Positions 37,676 through 47,119 of a stretch of 64,000 bases of DNA are shown in pieces (position 1 is the first letter of the stretch; the number at the start of each line of letters is the position of its first letter). Below the pieces are notes generated by a model. The model worked only from the letters and a program-made list of their open reading frames with translations. It had not been told where the DNA came from and did no database searches. The position numbers were made by a program, and so were the translations under genes. This DNA is from Mucilaginibacter gracilis. Its GTDB lineage: Bacteria > Bacteroidota > Bacteroidia > Sphingobacteriales > Sphingobacteriaceae. Location of the stretch: contig NZ_RBKU01000001.1 in assembly GCF_003633615.1 (NCBI RefSeq), positions 6,386,001 to 6,450,000 of the forward strand, in the 5' to 3' direction.

Positions 37676-39604
37676 ATGAAAGTATCTGCGGGAAATTTAC
37701 TGCAAAAAATTAACTACCCTTCTGATTTAAAGCAACTTAAGGAAGAAGAACTAAAGCAACTTAGCCAGGAGCTCCGTCAGTATATTATTGACATCGTTTC
37801 GGTTAATGGCGGCCATTTTGGTGCCAGCTTAGGCGTTGTAGAGTTAACAGTTGCCCTGCATTATATATTAGACACACCTTACGACCAATTGGTTTGGGAT
37901 GTTGGCCACCAGGCCTACGGCCACAAAATACTAACCGGCCGGCGCGATATTTTTGATACCAACCGCGTTTATGGCGGCATAAGCGGTTTCCCAAAACGCT
38001 CAGAGAGCGAATATGATACTTTTGGCGTGGGCCACTCATCAACCTCCATTTCGGCGGCTTTGGGTATGGCGGTAGCATCGCAATACAAAGGCGAAACCAA
38101 CAGGCAGCACGTAGCCGTTATTGGCGATGGCTCCATGACAGCCGGGCTTGCCTTTGAAGCGCTTAACCATGCCGGTATAGAAAACAGTAACCTGCTTGTT
38201 ATTTTAAACGATAACAACATGGCTATTGACCCTAACGTGGGTGCCCTTAAAGAGTACTTAACTGATATTTCAACCTCAAAACCTTATAACCGCTTTAGGG
38301 ACGATATTGCCCGTATGTTGAGCAAAATATCATCATACGGCCCCGATGCGTTTAAAATGGCCAAAAAAATAGAGAAGAGTATAAAAGGTACCCTGCTTAA
38401 AAAAAGCAACCTTTTTGAGGCTTTGCAATTTAGATACTTTGGCCCTATTGATGGCCACGATGTTGAACACCTGGTAGGTGTACTGCGCGACCTGCGCGAT
38501 ATACCCGGCCCCAAACTTTTACATTGTGTAACCGTTAAAGGTAAAGGCTATGCCCTGGCCGAAAAGGACCAAACCAAATGGCACGCTCCCGGCTTGTTTG
38601 ATAAAATAACCGGAGAAATTAAAAAAGCCGTTTACGACAAGCCACAACCGCCAAAATATCAGGATGTTTTTGGGCACACCATAGTTGAGCTTGCCGAAAA
38701 AAATGATAAAATTATGGGCATAACCCCGGCTATGCCGAGTGGCTGCTCGTTAAATATCATGATGAAGGCCATGCCTAACCGCGCTTTTGACGTAGGCATT
38801 GCCGAACAGCACGCAGTAACTTTTTCGGCAGGGCTGGCTACCCAGGGCCTGGTGCCTTTCTGCAACATTTACTCCAGTTTTATGCAACGCGCATACGACC
38901 AGGTGATACACGATGTAGCTATACAAAAATTAAACGTTGTTTTTTGCTTAGATAGGGCCGGTTTTGCCGGTGCCGACGGTGCAACCCACCATGGTGCTTA
39001 CGATTTGGCTTATATGCGCTGCATACCCAATATAACCGTATCGGCACCTATGAATGAGGAAGAACTGCGCAACCTCATGTTTACCGCACAGCAACAAAAC
39101 ATGGGCCCATTTGTTATACGCTACCCGCGTGGCAACGGTGTAATGGTTGACTGGCAACGCCCAATGAAAGCAATACCCGTAGGCAAGGGCCGTAAAGTTT
39201 GCGATGGTGAAGAAGTAGCCATATTATCAATAGGTGCCATTGGCAACGAGGTTGTAAAGGCCTGTAGCCAACTCAATACCGAAGGCTACCATCCCGCACA
39301 TTACGATTTACGTTTTGTTAAACCACTTGACGAAGCCCTGCTGCACGAGGTTTTTACCAACTTTGATAAAGTAATTACCGTTGAAGACGGCTGCCTGCAA
39401 GGCGGAATGGGCAGTGCCGTTATTGAATTTATGAGCGACCATAATTACCACGCCCAAGTAATACGCCTGGGTATACCCGATAAGTTTATTGAACATGGCG
39501 AGCAACCCGAGCTTTGGGCCGAATGCGGCTTTAACGCAACCGCAATTGCAACCCAGGTTAGAAACGTTGCCGTAAATCGCACTACACAAACTATAGCTTC
39601 GTAA
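37676..39604 (+). CDS. dxs: 1-deoxy-D-xylulose-5-phosphate synthase
   Basis: Thiamine-diphosphate enzyme that condenses pyruvate and glyceraldehyde 3-phosphate, the first step of the MEP isoprenoid pathway. The 642 residues contain the TPP motif GDGSMTAGLAFEALNHAG (about 150) with NDNNMAIDPN, the HGA loop region GVGHSSTSISAALG, the transketolase central domain (IAEQHAVTFSAGLA) and the C-terminal domain (VEDGCLQGGMGSAV). The ATG at 37676 is used; a TTG codon directly before it is not needed. No other MEP genes are present. It is convergent with the ankyrin gene 30 bases on. Confidence 0.97.
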   Translation: MKVSAGNLLQKINYPSDLKQLKEEELKQLSQELRQYIIDIVSVNGGHFGASLGVVELTVALHYILDTPYDQLVWDVGHQAYGHKILTGRRDIFDTNRVYGGISGFPKRSESEYDTFGVGHSSTSISAALGMAVASQYKGETNRQHVAVIGDGSMTAGLAFEALNHAGIENSNLLVILNDNNMAIDPNVGALKEYLTDISTSKPYNRFRDDIARMLSKISSYGPDAFKMAKKIEKSIKGTLLKKSNLFEALQFRYFGPIDGHDVEHLVGVLRDLRDIPGPKLLHCVTVKGKGYALAEKDQTKWHAPGLFDKITGEIKKAVYDKPQPPKYQDVFGHTIVELAEKNDKIMGITPAMPSGCSLNIMMKAMPNRAFDVGIAEQHAVTFSAGLATQGLVPFCNIYSSFMQRAYDQVIHDVAIQKLNVVFCLDRAGFAGADGATHHGAYDLAYMRCIPNITVSAPMNEEELRNLMFTAQQQNMGPFVIRYPRGNGVMVDWQRPMKAIPVGKGRKVCDGEEVAILSIGAIGNEVVKACSQLNTEGYHPAHYDLRFVKPLDEALLHEVFTNFDKVITVEDGCLQGGMGSAVIEFMSDHNYHAQVIRLGIPDKFIEHGEQPELWAECGFNATAIATQVRNVAVNRTTQTIAS

Positions 39605-39634
39605 GGTTTTTAAATATTACTTTCAATATCTGGC

Positions 39635-40126
39635 CTAATCAAAAAACTGCACTATGTTATAGTTTGCTATTTTGTTAGCCAAGCCTAAAGGACTTATGCC
39701 TGAGTCATTTTCATTATCGGGATTAGCCCCTTTGGCGAGTAATAGTTTAATTATCTCGCCGTTACCTTTTGAGGCAAATACTGCTCTCCACAGTGCAGTG
39801 TTACCATAGTCATCTTTAGTTTCTACGTTCGCACCTTTCTCAATAAGCAGACCAACTACAACAAATTTTGAGTTTTGCACAGCATAATGTAATGGGCTCC
39901 ATCCCTTGTTGTCTTTCAAATCAATATTAGCCTTACTTTCTAACAGTAAGGCTACCAAATCATCAAAGCCAGCAATAATGGCATGAAATAACATAGTCCG
40001 ATCATTATTATCTACTAAGTCAATATTCAGAGTATTCACCCAACTATTGATAACGGCTATATTGTTAACGTATATGGATTTAACAATCTCGTTTGGCAAC
40101 TTAACTGTTTTTTTTCCTTTAATCAT
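39635..40126 (-). CDS. Ankyrin repeat protein
   Basis: A 163-residue cytosolic protein with about three clear ankyrin repeats: NDRTMLFHAIIAGFDDLVAL, KGWSPLHYAVQNSKFVVVGL and YGNTALWRAVFASKGNGEII, each followed by a Lys-Gly-Ala-(Asn) turn such as LIEKGANVETKD and LLAKGANPDNEND, plus a partial final repeat. No signal peptide is visible. It starts one base inside the stop of the macroglobulin/plug gene (TAATG on the minus strand), implying translational coupling. Its DNA looks more AT-rich than its neighbours by eye. Bacterial ankyrin proteins serve as binders or immunity factors; no specific role can be given. Confidence 0.87.
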   Translation of the reverse strand: MIKGKKTVKLPNEIVKSIYVNNIAVINSWVNTLNIDLVDNNDRTMLFHAIIAGFDDLVALLLESKANIDLKDNKGWSPLHYAVQNSKFVVVGLLIEKGANVETKDDYGNTALWRAVFASKGNGEIIKLLLAKGANPDNENDSGISPLGLANKIANYNIVQFFD

Positions 40127-42864
40127 TACTCCACCTTATACCTGTAAACTCTCCTAACCATATTACCGTCGGTATCAATACCTTCAATTACGGCGCGGTA
40201 AGTTCCGGGGTTATCGGCGTTAAAAAATTCTACGGCTGCTTTGCCGTCTTTATCGGTTATGATGTTGGCGTTCCAGTAAATGGTGCTGCGTAAATCGGCA
40301 ATGCTCTTGTTAATCTTAGGGTCGTCGTAGCGTGGTGCGTAAAACTCACGGGCCTTGTAAAGCCCTTTGGGTTTAAAGCTTAATACGCCATCTGCCGACA
40401 CTTCCTGCTTACCCCACGAATCGGCATAATCTTCGGGTGTTTGTTTGGATGTTACCAGCAATACGCCGCCTTGCCCCCGGCTGCCATATATTACAGATTG
40501 TGCTAAATTTAACACCTCAATACTTGCTACGGTACTAATATCAATATCATCAAGTGTGTAGGGCTGGCCCGGAACACCGTCCATGGGGTTTCCATCCAAC
40601 ACAATCATCATCGTACCCGTTCTAGACGATGCAACATGCGTTATCGGGTTTATAGTAACGCCCGGCACACCAACCATAGCATCTATCAACCGCAAGTGCT
40701 GCGCTAACTTATCGGCTTTTACAATCCACTCATGGTTATTACCGGCATTTAAATTATCGGTATGCCTTAGTTCCTGTTTCTTATCTTTAATATTTACTTC
40801 CTTCAATACATTGGTTTTGCTCGTCATGCCGTATTTCGAAAACTCGTCGTATTGCTTTTTACTATTTTTAAGGTAAGTTACCATGGTGCTGTTCACATCC
40901 GCGTCGGTAACATATTTGTTTTTGCCAATAGCGGGGGGCTTTATTTTATCTAACACAACAACCACGTTATCGCCGTCCTTTTTTGTACGGCCCTGTAGCC
41001 TAAACTTGCTGCTGTCTGCAAAAGTAAGGTCGTTAAACAAAAACCTGCCTTGCTCATCGCTCACGGTGTTCATCACTTCCATGTGGCCCATATTTGTAAT
41101 CAGTATAACTTTACCATTTGCAATAGGCTTGCCACCCGGGGTTTTAATGGCACCGCTAATATCAAGGCCTTTTTCGGGCTTAAATGCAAGTGCGGGTAAG
41201 TTATCGGTAAGCACATCTTTCCATTCAAATCTGCGGTAACCTTGTGTAAGCATCAAAATATCTAAATCGGTTTTAGCCTTGTCATTATCGCTAAAATAAT
41301 AATTGGGTTTCTCAATATACCCTTTAATTTCGGATGTGAGCAGCATGTTGGCTAAAATGGAGTTTTCGTCATCCTCGTTAACAGCTACTTTGGTTTCATC
41401 GGTTATAGCTATCGAGAAGGCTCCTAATGCGGGTTGATTATCGGGATGCTTGGCTTCAACATTTAAATTTACCTTTTCGCGGGGTTTGTAAGTTTCTTTG
41501 GTGCTGTTTACATTCAGGCTAAGTTGCTCCGGGTTTTGTATAAATACGATGCGCTCGTTCAAAGGCTCGCCCTTAGCCGAAAAAAGCGTAAACTGTGTGA
41601 TACCGGTGGGGAAACGACTTTTAGCAATACTGGTTGTAAACACGGTTGATTCGAGCTTGCTTTGAGCCGTATAAACCACATTGCCTGCGCATTGCGCCAC
41701 CAAATTAATTTCGGCGTTTTGATTTTGCTGAAAAGTGGATTGGCTTAGTGCTACTTTAACCGTGATGTTGGCTGCCGTGCTGTTGTTAAAAACACTAAGT
41801 ACGTAACCATCGTTAGCGGCCAGCGGCAGGTTCACGGTGCCGTTGCTGCCATCCGGATAGGTAAGTTTAGCAGTATATTTTCTCCCTGTTTCGGGTGTCA
41901 AAAAAAACATACCCATTCCCGCATGGGCCGTTGTAACAAAGGCAACTTCTTTACCCTGATCGTCAAATACCGAACCCTTAATTTCTGTGCCCAGGCCGTT
42001 GCTGCCAACTGCTTTAAAGGCTACCTTGCTACGCACGCCGTTAACAAGGCTGCCGCTTTCCGGAAAAAACTGCACATCAACCTTATCTGCCGCAGGCTTC
42101 ACGGTAAGCACGTTGGTAACCACCTGTTTGGGGTCAATTTTAATGTGGGTAGTGATAGCGGTATTTTGAGCATCGGTGCTGTTCAAAAAGCTAAAACCTA
42201 AATCGCCGCTAATATTGGTAACACCCTTGCCTTTAATAATTGATGGAGGGCTATCATGCTTAACTTCGTAAGTTACATCCCGCCCAATATAGGGCTTGTC
42301 GTCAATAGTCGAATAATGGATAGTGCCATCCACCTTGGTTTGGTTACCCAGGTTGCTATAAACATAGCTGGCCTTTGTAAATACAGCATTGATAATACCA
42401 TTGGCAATGGGGATATTAATTTCAAAAAAGCAAGGCTTGGGCGCATTACGCATCCAGTTGGTATAGGCGCGTAAGCGATAATTACCTTCTTTTAACGAGT
42501 CGGTAAGTTTAATATCGCCCCAGGCAAGCCCTGCTATAACGGGCAATTTAAACGCCCGCTGCACCGAATCCCTATCATTAATTAATTCAACATTTAATAC
42601 CCCGCTTATTTTAGATAATACATGGTTGCTGCCGGTAGTAATATAGGCCTTAAACCAAATATCATCGCCAGCGGCATAATAGGGCTTATCAAGCTGCAGG
42701 TAAACCTTTTCGCTTGCAAATTTCAAATCGTAGGCATTTAATTTTGCACTTATGGTTTTAACCAAACCAGTATCGGTACAAGCTGCCGGGTTTAGTGTTT
42801 TGCCAGGGGCGGCTAAAGCGCCTAAGGGCAATAACAGCATTAAAAATATATAAAATTTGTTCAT
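40126..42864 (-). CDS. Macroglobulin-like (MG2) protein with carboxypeptidase-regulatory and TonB plug domains
   Basis: A 912-residue exported protein with signal peptide (1-18, cut after LAA). The N-terminal segment EKVYLQLDKPYYAAGDDIWF matches macroglobulin-type domains (MG2/A2M-like). Residues about 575-640 form a carboxypeptidase D regulatory-like beta domain (ISGAIKTPGGKPIANGKV, DEQGRFLFNDLTF). Residues about 740-815 resemble a TonB plug (VLDGNPMDGVPGQPYTLDDI, ASIEVLNLAQSVIYGSRGQG). No outer-membrane barrel follows; the protein ends after a short beta domain (NPGTYRAVIEGIDTDG). It is a paralogue of the gene immediately upstream and shares long identical segments with it. The role is unknown; possibly periplasmic protein trapping or assembly. 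Confidence 0.8.
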   Translation of the reverse strand: MNKFYIFLMLLLPLGALAAPGKTLNPAACTDTGLVKTISAKLNAYDLKFASEKVYLQLDKPYYAAGDDIWFKAYITTGSNHVLSKISGVLNVELINDRDSVQRAFKLPVIAGLAWGDIKLTDSLKEGNYRLRAYTNWMRNAPKPCFFEINIPIANGIINAVFTKASYVYSNLGNQTKVDGTIHYSTIDDKPYIGRDVTYEVKHDSPPSIIKGKGVTNISGDLGFSFLNSTDAQNTAITTHIKIDPKQVVTNVLTVKPAADKVDVQFFPESGSLVNGVRSKVAFKAVGSNGLGTEIKGSVFDDQGKEVAFVTTAHAGMGMFFLTPETGRKYTAKLTYPDGSNGTVNLPLAANDGYVLSVFNNSTAANITVKVALSQSTFQQNQNAEINLVAQCAGNVVYTAQSKLESTVFTTSIAKSRFPTGITQFTLFSAKGEPLNERIVFIQNPEQLSLNVNSTKETYKPREKVNLNVEAKHPDNQPALGAFSIAITDETKVAVNEDDENSILANMLLTSEIKGYIEKPNYYFSDNDKAKTDLDILMLTQGYRRFEWKDVLTDNLPALAFKPEKGLDISGAIKTPGGKPIANGKVILITNMGHMEVMNTVSDEQGRFLFNDLTFADSSKFRLQGRTKKDGDNVVVVLDKIKPPAIGKNKYVTDADVNSTMVTYLKNSKKQYDEFSKYGMTSKTNVLKEVNIKDKKQELRHTDNLNAGNNHEWIVKADKLAQHLRLIDAMVGVPGVTINPITHVASSRTGTMMIVLDGNPMDGVPGQPYTLDDIDISTVASIEVLNLAQSVIYGSRGQGGVLLVTSKQTPEDYADSWGKQEVSADGVLSFKPKGLYKAREFYAPRYDDPKINKSIADLRSTIYWNANIITDKDGKAAVEFFNADNPGTYRAVIEGIDTDGNMVRRVYRYKVE

Positions 42865-42896
42865 TGTTGGTTTAGCCTGAAATTTATAATACTAAA

Positions 42897-45611
42897 TTAT
42901 TGCACTTTATACCTGTACACTTGCCTGCCTATATTACCGTCGTTATCAATCCCTTCAATTACGGCGCGATATGTTCCGGGGCTGTCGGCGTTAAAAAAAT
43001 CTAAACCGGCAAGCCCGCTTTTATCCGTAATAATATTGGGGTTCCAATAAATTGTGGTGCGCAAATCGGCAACGTATTTATTGGTTTTAGGATTATCATA
43101 TTGCGGCGAATAAAACTGTCGCGTTCTTTCATAACCTATAGGGCTATACGTTATTATACCCGGAGCATAGCGTTTGTAGCCGTAATTGGGCTCGCCGCGT
43201 TTGGTAGTAACAACCAGCACACCACCCCCGCCTTGCGAACCGTAAATGGCAGTTGTACTCCCGGTACGTAAAACTTCAACACTTTCCACATTAGAAGGCG
43301 AAAGCTGATCCAAAAAGTCCGAATCCATTTGCATACCATCAACCACAATTAACATGGGTATGTTAGGGCTGCGGGTTGAGTAGGCCACCCCGTTTCTAAA
43401 ATTAACAAAATTTATTTTTCCTAATAAACACTGTGTTAGGGTAGCACAGGCATCAAGCTGGTCGCTTTTAACAACCTGGTCGGCGTTTCCTACCCCGTTT
43501 AAATTACTGGAATATTTCAGCACTTCCTTTTTTTCGGATATGGTTACCTCTTTCAAAAAGCTCGATCGGGTAACCAAACCATATTTTAAAAAGTCGTCGT
43601 ATTGCCTTTTGCTGTTTATTAAATAAGCGGCCATGTTGCTGCTTATATTAACCTCTACATCGCCCTGGTTTCTGTTTTTTGTAACCGACTGCGGCAATAC
43701 ATTGGTTAACTCAATTTCAACATTTTTGCGCCCTTTTTCGGTACGGGCCTGTACCACAAATTTTACACTATCGGTAAAAACCAGGTTTTTAAAAGCAAAA
43801 TGGCCCTGCTCGTCGGCAACGGTATCAACCATAAATATCCCCCCGGTGGTAGTTAGTAAAGTTACTTTGGCACGCGGTATAGGCTTGCCGCCGGGCGTTT
43901 TAATATTACCCGTAATGTTTAACGATTTTTCGGACGGGTAAATCGGCGGCGAAAAACTACCAGCCATTATTTGCTTCCACTCAAACCGGCGATAACCCTG
44001 GGTAAGCATTAACAAATCAAGATCGGATGTGGTTTTTTCGTTTACGTTGGCAAAGTAATAATTTGGTTTCTCTATATAGCCCTTAATATCCGACGATAGC
44101 AGCATACTGGCTAGAATGGTATTTTCGTTGCTCTCATCAACCGGCACTTTGGTTTCGTCAATAACCGATACCGAAAAAGCACCGGTTACAGGTTGGCCAG
44201 CACTGTTTTTGGCTGCAATGCTCATCTTAACTTTTTCGCGCGTGGTGTACACTGCCTTAGCTGTAGTTAACGCTATATTTAACTGCGGCGCATTTTGAAT
44301 AAATATTATGCGCTCGTTTAACGCTTCGCCTTTTGCCGAGAACAGCGTAAACTGCACAATGCCGCTTGGGAAACGGCTGCGCGGAACACGCGTTGCAAAA
44401 ACAGCCGAACTCAATTTGGTTTTAGCAGCATATAAAATTGCACCTCCGGATTGCGCCACCAAACTAATCTCGTTATTTTGATTTTCCTGAAAGGTTGCAT
44501 CACTTGCGGCTATCCTCAGTGTAATATCATTTTCGTTGCTGTTATAAACGCTTAAAACGTAGCCACGAGTTGCCACTACAGGCAAGGCAACAGTACCCTC
44601 GCTCCCATCGGGATAGGTAACTTTGGCAACATATGTTTTACCTGCCTCGGGTATCAGGGTAAAAACACCCATACCCAAATGCTGGGTAGTTATTTTAACA
44701 ATCTCATTATTTTCCGTATCAAATATGGCCCCCTTAATATCAACACCTAAACCATCGGCACCAACTGCTTTAAAGGCCACCTTACTACGCACACCGGCCA
44801 CCAGGTTACCACTCTCGGGGAAAAACTGCACATCAACCTTAGCCGATGTTGCTTTTATAGGCAGTGTTTTAACCACGGGTTCCTGTTTGGCATTTAACTT
44901 AAAACGGGTGGTAATGCTGCCGCTTTTAAACGTTGGCGTATTGTTAACAAAACTCAAATTAATATTGCCCTTATCATCGGTTATGCCTTTGCCTTTGGTT
45001 ATGGTGCGGTTATCAAGTTGCACCTCGTAACTTACATCTTTACCGGTGTAGGGTTTACCATCAATATCGGCGTAGTTAATTATTGCGCTAACCTTTTGCT
45101 GGTTATTTTGACTGGCGTAGTTATAAGTTACTTTGGTAAAAACGGTATTGCTTATGCTATTGCCAACCTGTATAGTTTTATCAAAAAAATATTCGTCGCC
45201 TGCGTTGCGCATCCAGTTGGTGTAGGCGCGTATGCGGTAATTGCCTTCTTTTAGCGAGTCGGTTAATTTAATACTTCCCCAACCCAAACCGTAAGTAAGC
45301 GGTACCTTCAGTTGTTTTTTTATAGAATCCTCACTGTTTATAAGCTCAACATTAAGCAACCCACTTATGGTTGATAGCTGATGTTTATCGCCCGCGGTTA
45401 CATAGGCTTTAAACCAAATCTCATCGCCAACGGCATAATAGGGTTTATCTAAATGCAGGTAAACCTTTTCTTGCGGCTGTGCCAATGTCCATGCGTTTAA
45501 CTGCGTGGCAATTTTTTTGATGATGTCATCGTCGTCAAACTTAGCGAAGCCAAACAGGCATGCTATACCCCCAAGCAAAAGGGCACCAACAATTATTTTC
45601 TTCTGTTTCAT
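42897..45611 (-). CDS. Paralogous MG2/TonB-plug-domain protein
   Basis: A 904-residue protein from the ATG at 45611 (MKQKKIIVGALLLGG). The frame stays open 29 codons further upstream, but that part is unlike the paralogue and falls in a low-complexity intergenic stretch. It has the same layout as the next gene: signal/anchor, MG2-like EKVYLHLDKPYYAVGDEIWF, regulatory-like ITGNIKTPGGKPIPRAKV, plug-like LIVVDGMQMDSDFLDQL and SVEVLRTGSTTAIYGSQGGG, and a C-terminal PGTYRAVIEGIDNDGNIG. The two are 32 bases apart and clearly a tandem duplication. No barrel is present, so it is not a TonB-dependent receptor. Function unknown. Confidence 0.8.
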   Translation of the reverse strand: MKQKKIIVGALLLGGIACLFGFAKFDDDDIIKKIATQLNAWTLAQPQEKVYLHLDKPYYAVGDEIWFKAYVTAGDKHQLSTISGLLNVELINSEDSIKKQLKVPLTYGLGWGSIKLTDSLKEGNYRIRAYTNWMRNAGDEYFFDKTIQVGNSISNTVFTKVTYNYASQNNQQKVSAIINYADIDGKPYTGKDVSYEVQLDNRTITKGKGITDDKGNINLSFVNNTPTFKSGSITTRFKLNAKQEPVVKTLPIKATSAKVDVQFFPESGNLVAGVRSKVAFKAVGADGLGVDIKGAIFDTENNEIVKITTQHLGMGVFTLIPEAGKTYVAKVTYPDGSEGTVALPVVATRGYVLSVYNSNENDITLRIAASDATFQENQNNEISLVAQSGGAILYAAKTKLSSAVFATRVPRSRFPSGIVQFTLFSAKGEALNERIIFIQNAPQLNIALTTAKAVYTTREKVKMSIAAKNSAGQPVTGAFSVSVIDETKVPVDESNENTILASMLLSSDIKGYIEKPNYYFANVNEKTTSDLDLLMLTQGYRRFEWKQIMAGSFSPPIYPSEKSLNITGNIKTPGGKPIPRAKVTLLTTTGGIFMVDTVADEQGHFAFKNLVFTDSVKFVVQARTEKGRKNVEIELTNVLPQSVTKNRNQGDVEVNISSNMAAYLINSKRQYDDFLKYGLVTRSSFLKEVTISEKKEVLKYSSNLNGVGNADQVVKSDQLDACATLTQCLLGKINFVNFRNGVAYSTRSPNIPMLIVVDGMQMDSDFLDQLSPSNVESVEVLRTGSTTAIYGSQGGGGVLVVTTKRGEPNYGYKRYAPGIITYSPIGYERTRQFYSPQYDNPKTNKYVADLRTTIYWNPNIITDKSGLAGLDFFNADSPGTYRAVIEGIDNDGNIGRQVYRYKVQ

Positions 45612-45669
45612 AGGTTGGTTTAAATATCGGTATAAAAACAGTGAAAACAAATACCGGCTAAGAAGAGGC

Positions 45670-45867
45670 GGAAAGAAGAGGCAAGACGTAAGAATCAAGA
45701 AGTAAGAGCCAAGAAGTCAGGAGTCAGGAACAAGAAAATCCTTTTCGCCAGTGCTGCCTTCCAGGAGTAGCAAAAACGGGCCTCATTTCAAAACACCACA
45801 ACGCTCTTGATTCTTGACTCTGGGCTCTTGATTCTGGACTCTTGGCTCTTACTTCTTGCCTCTTTCC
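45670..45867. repeat. Long imperfect inverted repeat of degenerate oligomers
   Basis: Both arms (about 45670-45734 and 45803-45867) are arrays of variants of an 'aagaatcaagagtc/aagagccaag' unit facing each other. The best pair is caagaagtaagagccaaga at 45696-45714 and its exact complement at 45840-45858 (19 bases). The right arm ends one base before the dcd stop codon, so a dcd transcript would read straight into it. Confidence 0.75.
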
Positions 45868-45868
45868 C

Positions 45869-46405
45869 TTAAAACTTATTTTTCCACATCATACTTTCTA
45901 CGGGCCGGGTTGTTGGGTTATTGTATTTGGCGTTGCCTTTGGCATTGTACAGGTTTTCTATTTCGCCTTCAACAACAAAATAAATAAGCTGGCCAATAGG
46001 CATACCGGCGTAAATGCGCACAGGCTGCGTGGCCGATATTTCGAGCGTCCAGGTGTTGCAAAAGCCCACATCGCCCTTACCTGCCGTGGCATGTATATCA
46101 ATACCCAGCCTGCCCGTGCTCGATTTCCCTTCCAAAAAAGGTACATGGGCGTGGGTTTCGGTGTATTCAACAGTTACACCAAGGTATAGGGTATTGGGTT
46201 GCAGCACAAAACCGCTTTTAGGTATTTCAAAATGTTCTATCTCGTTATGCACTTTAGCATCAAGCGTCCGGCTGGTATAATTGGCCAAATATTTACCCAA
46301 ATGCACATCGTAAGAGTTAGTGCCAAGCATCTCCCGGTTAAAAGGTTCAATAATAATATTGCCTTTATCAATCTCCTCCAAAATGCGTTTATCCGATAAA
46401 ATCAT
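45869..46405 (-). CDS. dcd: dCTP deaminase
   Basis: A 178-residue trimeric enzyme converting dCTP to dUTP (or directly to dUMP in bifunctional forms). Conserved motifs are PFNREMLGTNSYDVHLG near the N-terminus, EGKSSTGRLGIDIHATAG (about 110-125) and GFCNTWTLEISATQPVRIY. The region after WTLEI carries the general deaminase layout. Dut at 23396-23827 would hydrolyse any dUTP formed. It diverges from the phosphopantetheinyl transferase gene across 69 bases; an intergenic inverted repeat lies directly downstream. Confidence 0.96.
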   Translation of the reverse strand: MILSDKRILEEIDKGNIIIEPFNREMLGTNSYDVHLGKYLANYTSRTLDAKVHNEIEHFEIPKSGFVLQPNTLYLGVTVEYTETHAHVPFLEGKSSTGRLGIDIHATAGKGDVGFCNTWTLEISATQPVRIYAGMPIGQLIYFVVEGEIENLYNAKGNAKYNNPTTRPVESMMWKNKF

Positions 46406-46444
46406 ATACTTGTGTAGATACGCCTAAATTAGAATTATTTGATA

Positions 46445-46452
46445 TAATTTTG
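46445..46452 (+). promoter_or_regulatory. Putative -7 element for the PPTase-lipB operon
   Basis: TAATTTTG matches TAnnTTTG exactly and lies 22 bases before the ATG at 46475, in the gap shared with divergent dcd. A convincing -33 element is not visible. Confidence 0.4.
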
Positions 46453-46474
46453 CACCTTATTTGCAATTTACTTT

Positions 46475-47119
46475 ATGGCTATAGCATTCAGGATGCAGGT
46501 TGATGATGATACCGAGTTTGCCCTTTGGAAAATAGAGGAGCAGGCCGACGAATTGTATAAACAACTACAGTTAAACGCCACCGAACAGGCCTATGTTGAA
46601 ATGCTGGGCAACGGCAAGCGACACCTGCACTGGCTGGGTACGCGGGTATTATTACGCACCATGCTCAATACCGACCAATATATTGATTGCCAGGTTGACG
46701 AGCACGGCAAACCATACCTGGTAAATATACCTTACCACATCTCGTTAAGCCACTCGTTTGATTATGCCGCCGTAATGATAAGCAAAAGCAAGCCCGTTGG
46801 TATTGACATTGAACTGGTGAGCAAAAAAGTAGAGCGCATTGCCCACAAGTTTATGAACAAGCAGGAACTTGCCTTAATTGAACCCGACCATAAAATTGAG
46901 CAACTATACGTTTGCTGGTGCGCCAAAGAGGCCGTTTATAAATGCAATGGCCGCAAGGTAATTTCGTTTTTAGACCACATTAAGCTTGAACTGCCCGGCT
47001 GGCATCAGGCTGGTACCATTAAAGCTAAAATTATAAAGGGCACCGAGGTAAACCTGAGTTTTAACGTGAGCTATATGCCTTTTGGCGATTATATGATTGG
47101 TTATGTTAAGGGCGAATGA
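46475..47119 (+). CDS. 4'-phosphopantetheinyl transferase superfamily protein
   Basis: A 214-residue Sfp-type enzyme that moves 4'-phosphopantetheine from CoA to a carrier protein, making holo-ACP or a holo-peptide carrier. Magnesium-binding and catalytic motifs are present: VGIDIELVSKK (about residue 108) and WCAKEAVYK (about 148). The upstream HISLSHSFDYAAV helix also fits. No polyketide or nonribosomal synthase is nearby, so fatty acid ACP or an aryl-polyene-type carrier may be the substrate. The stop overlaps the start of lipB (ATGATGA). Confidence 0.92.
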   Translation: MAIAFRMQVDDDTEFALWKIEEQADELYKQLQLNATEQAYVEMLGNGKRHLHWLGTRVLLRTMLNTDQYIDCQVDEHGKPYLVNIPYHISLSHSFDYAAVMISKSKPVGIDIELVSKKVERIAHKFMNKQELALIEPDHKIEQLYVCWCAKEAVYKCNGRKVISFLDHIKLELPGWHQAGTIKAKIIKGTEVNLSFNVSYMPFGDYMIGYVKGE

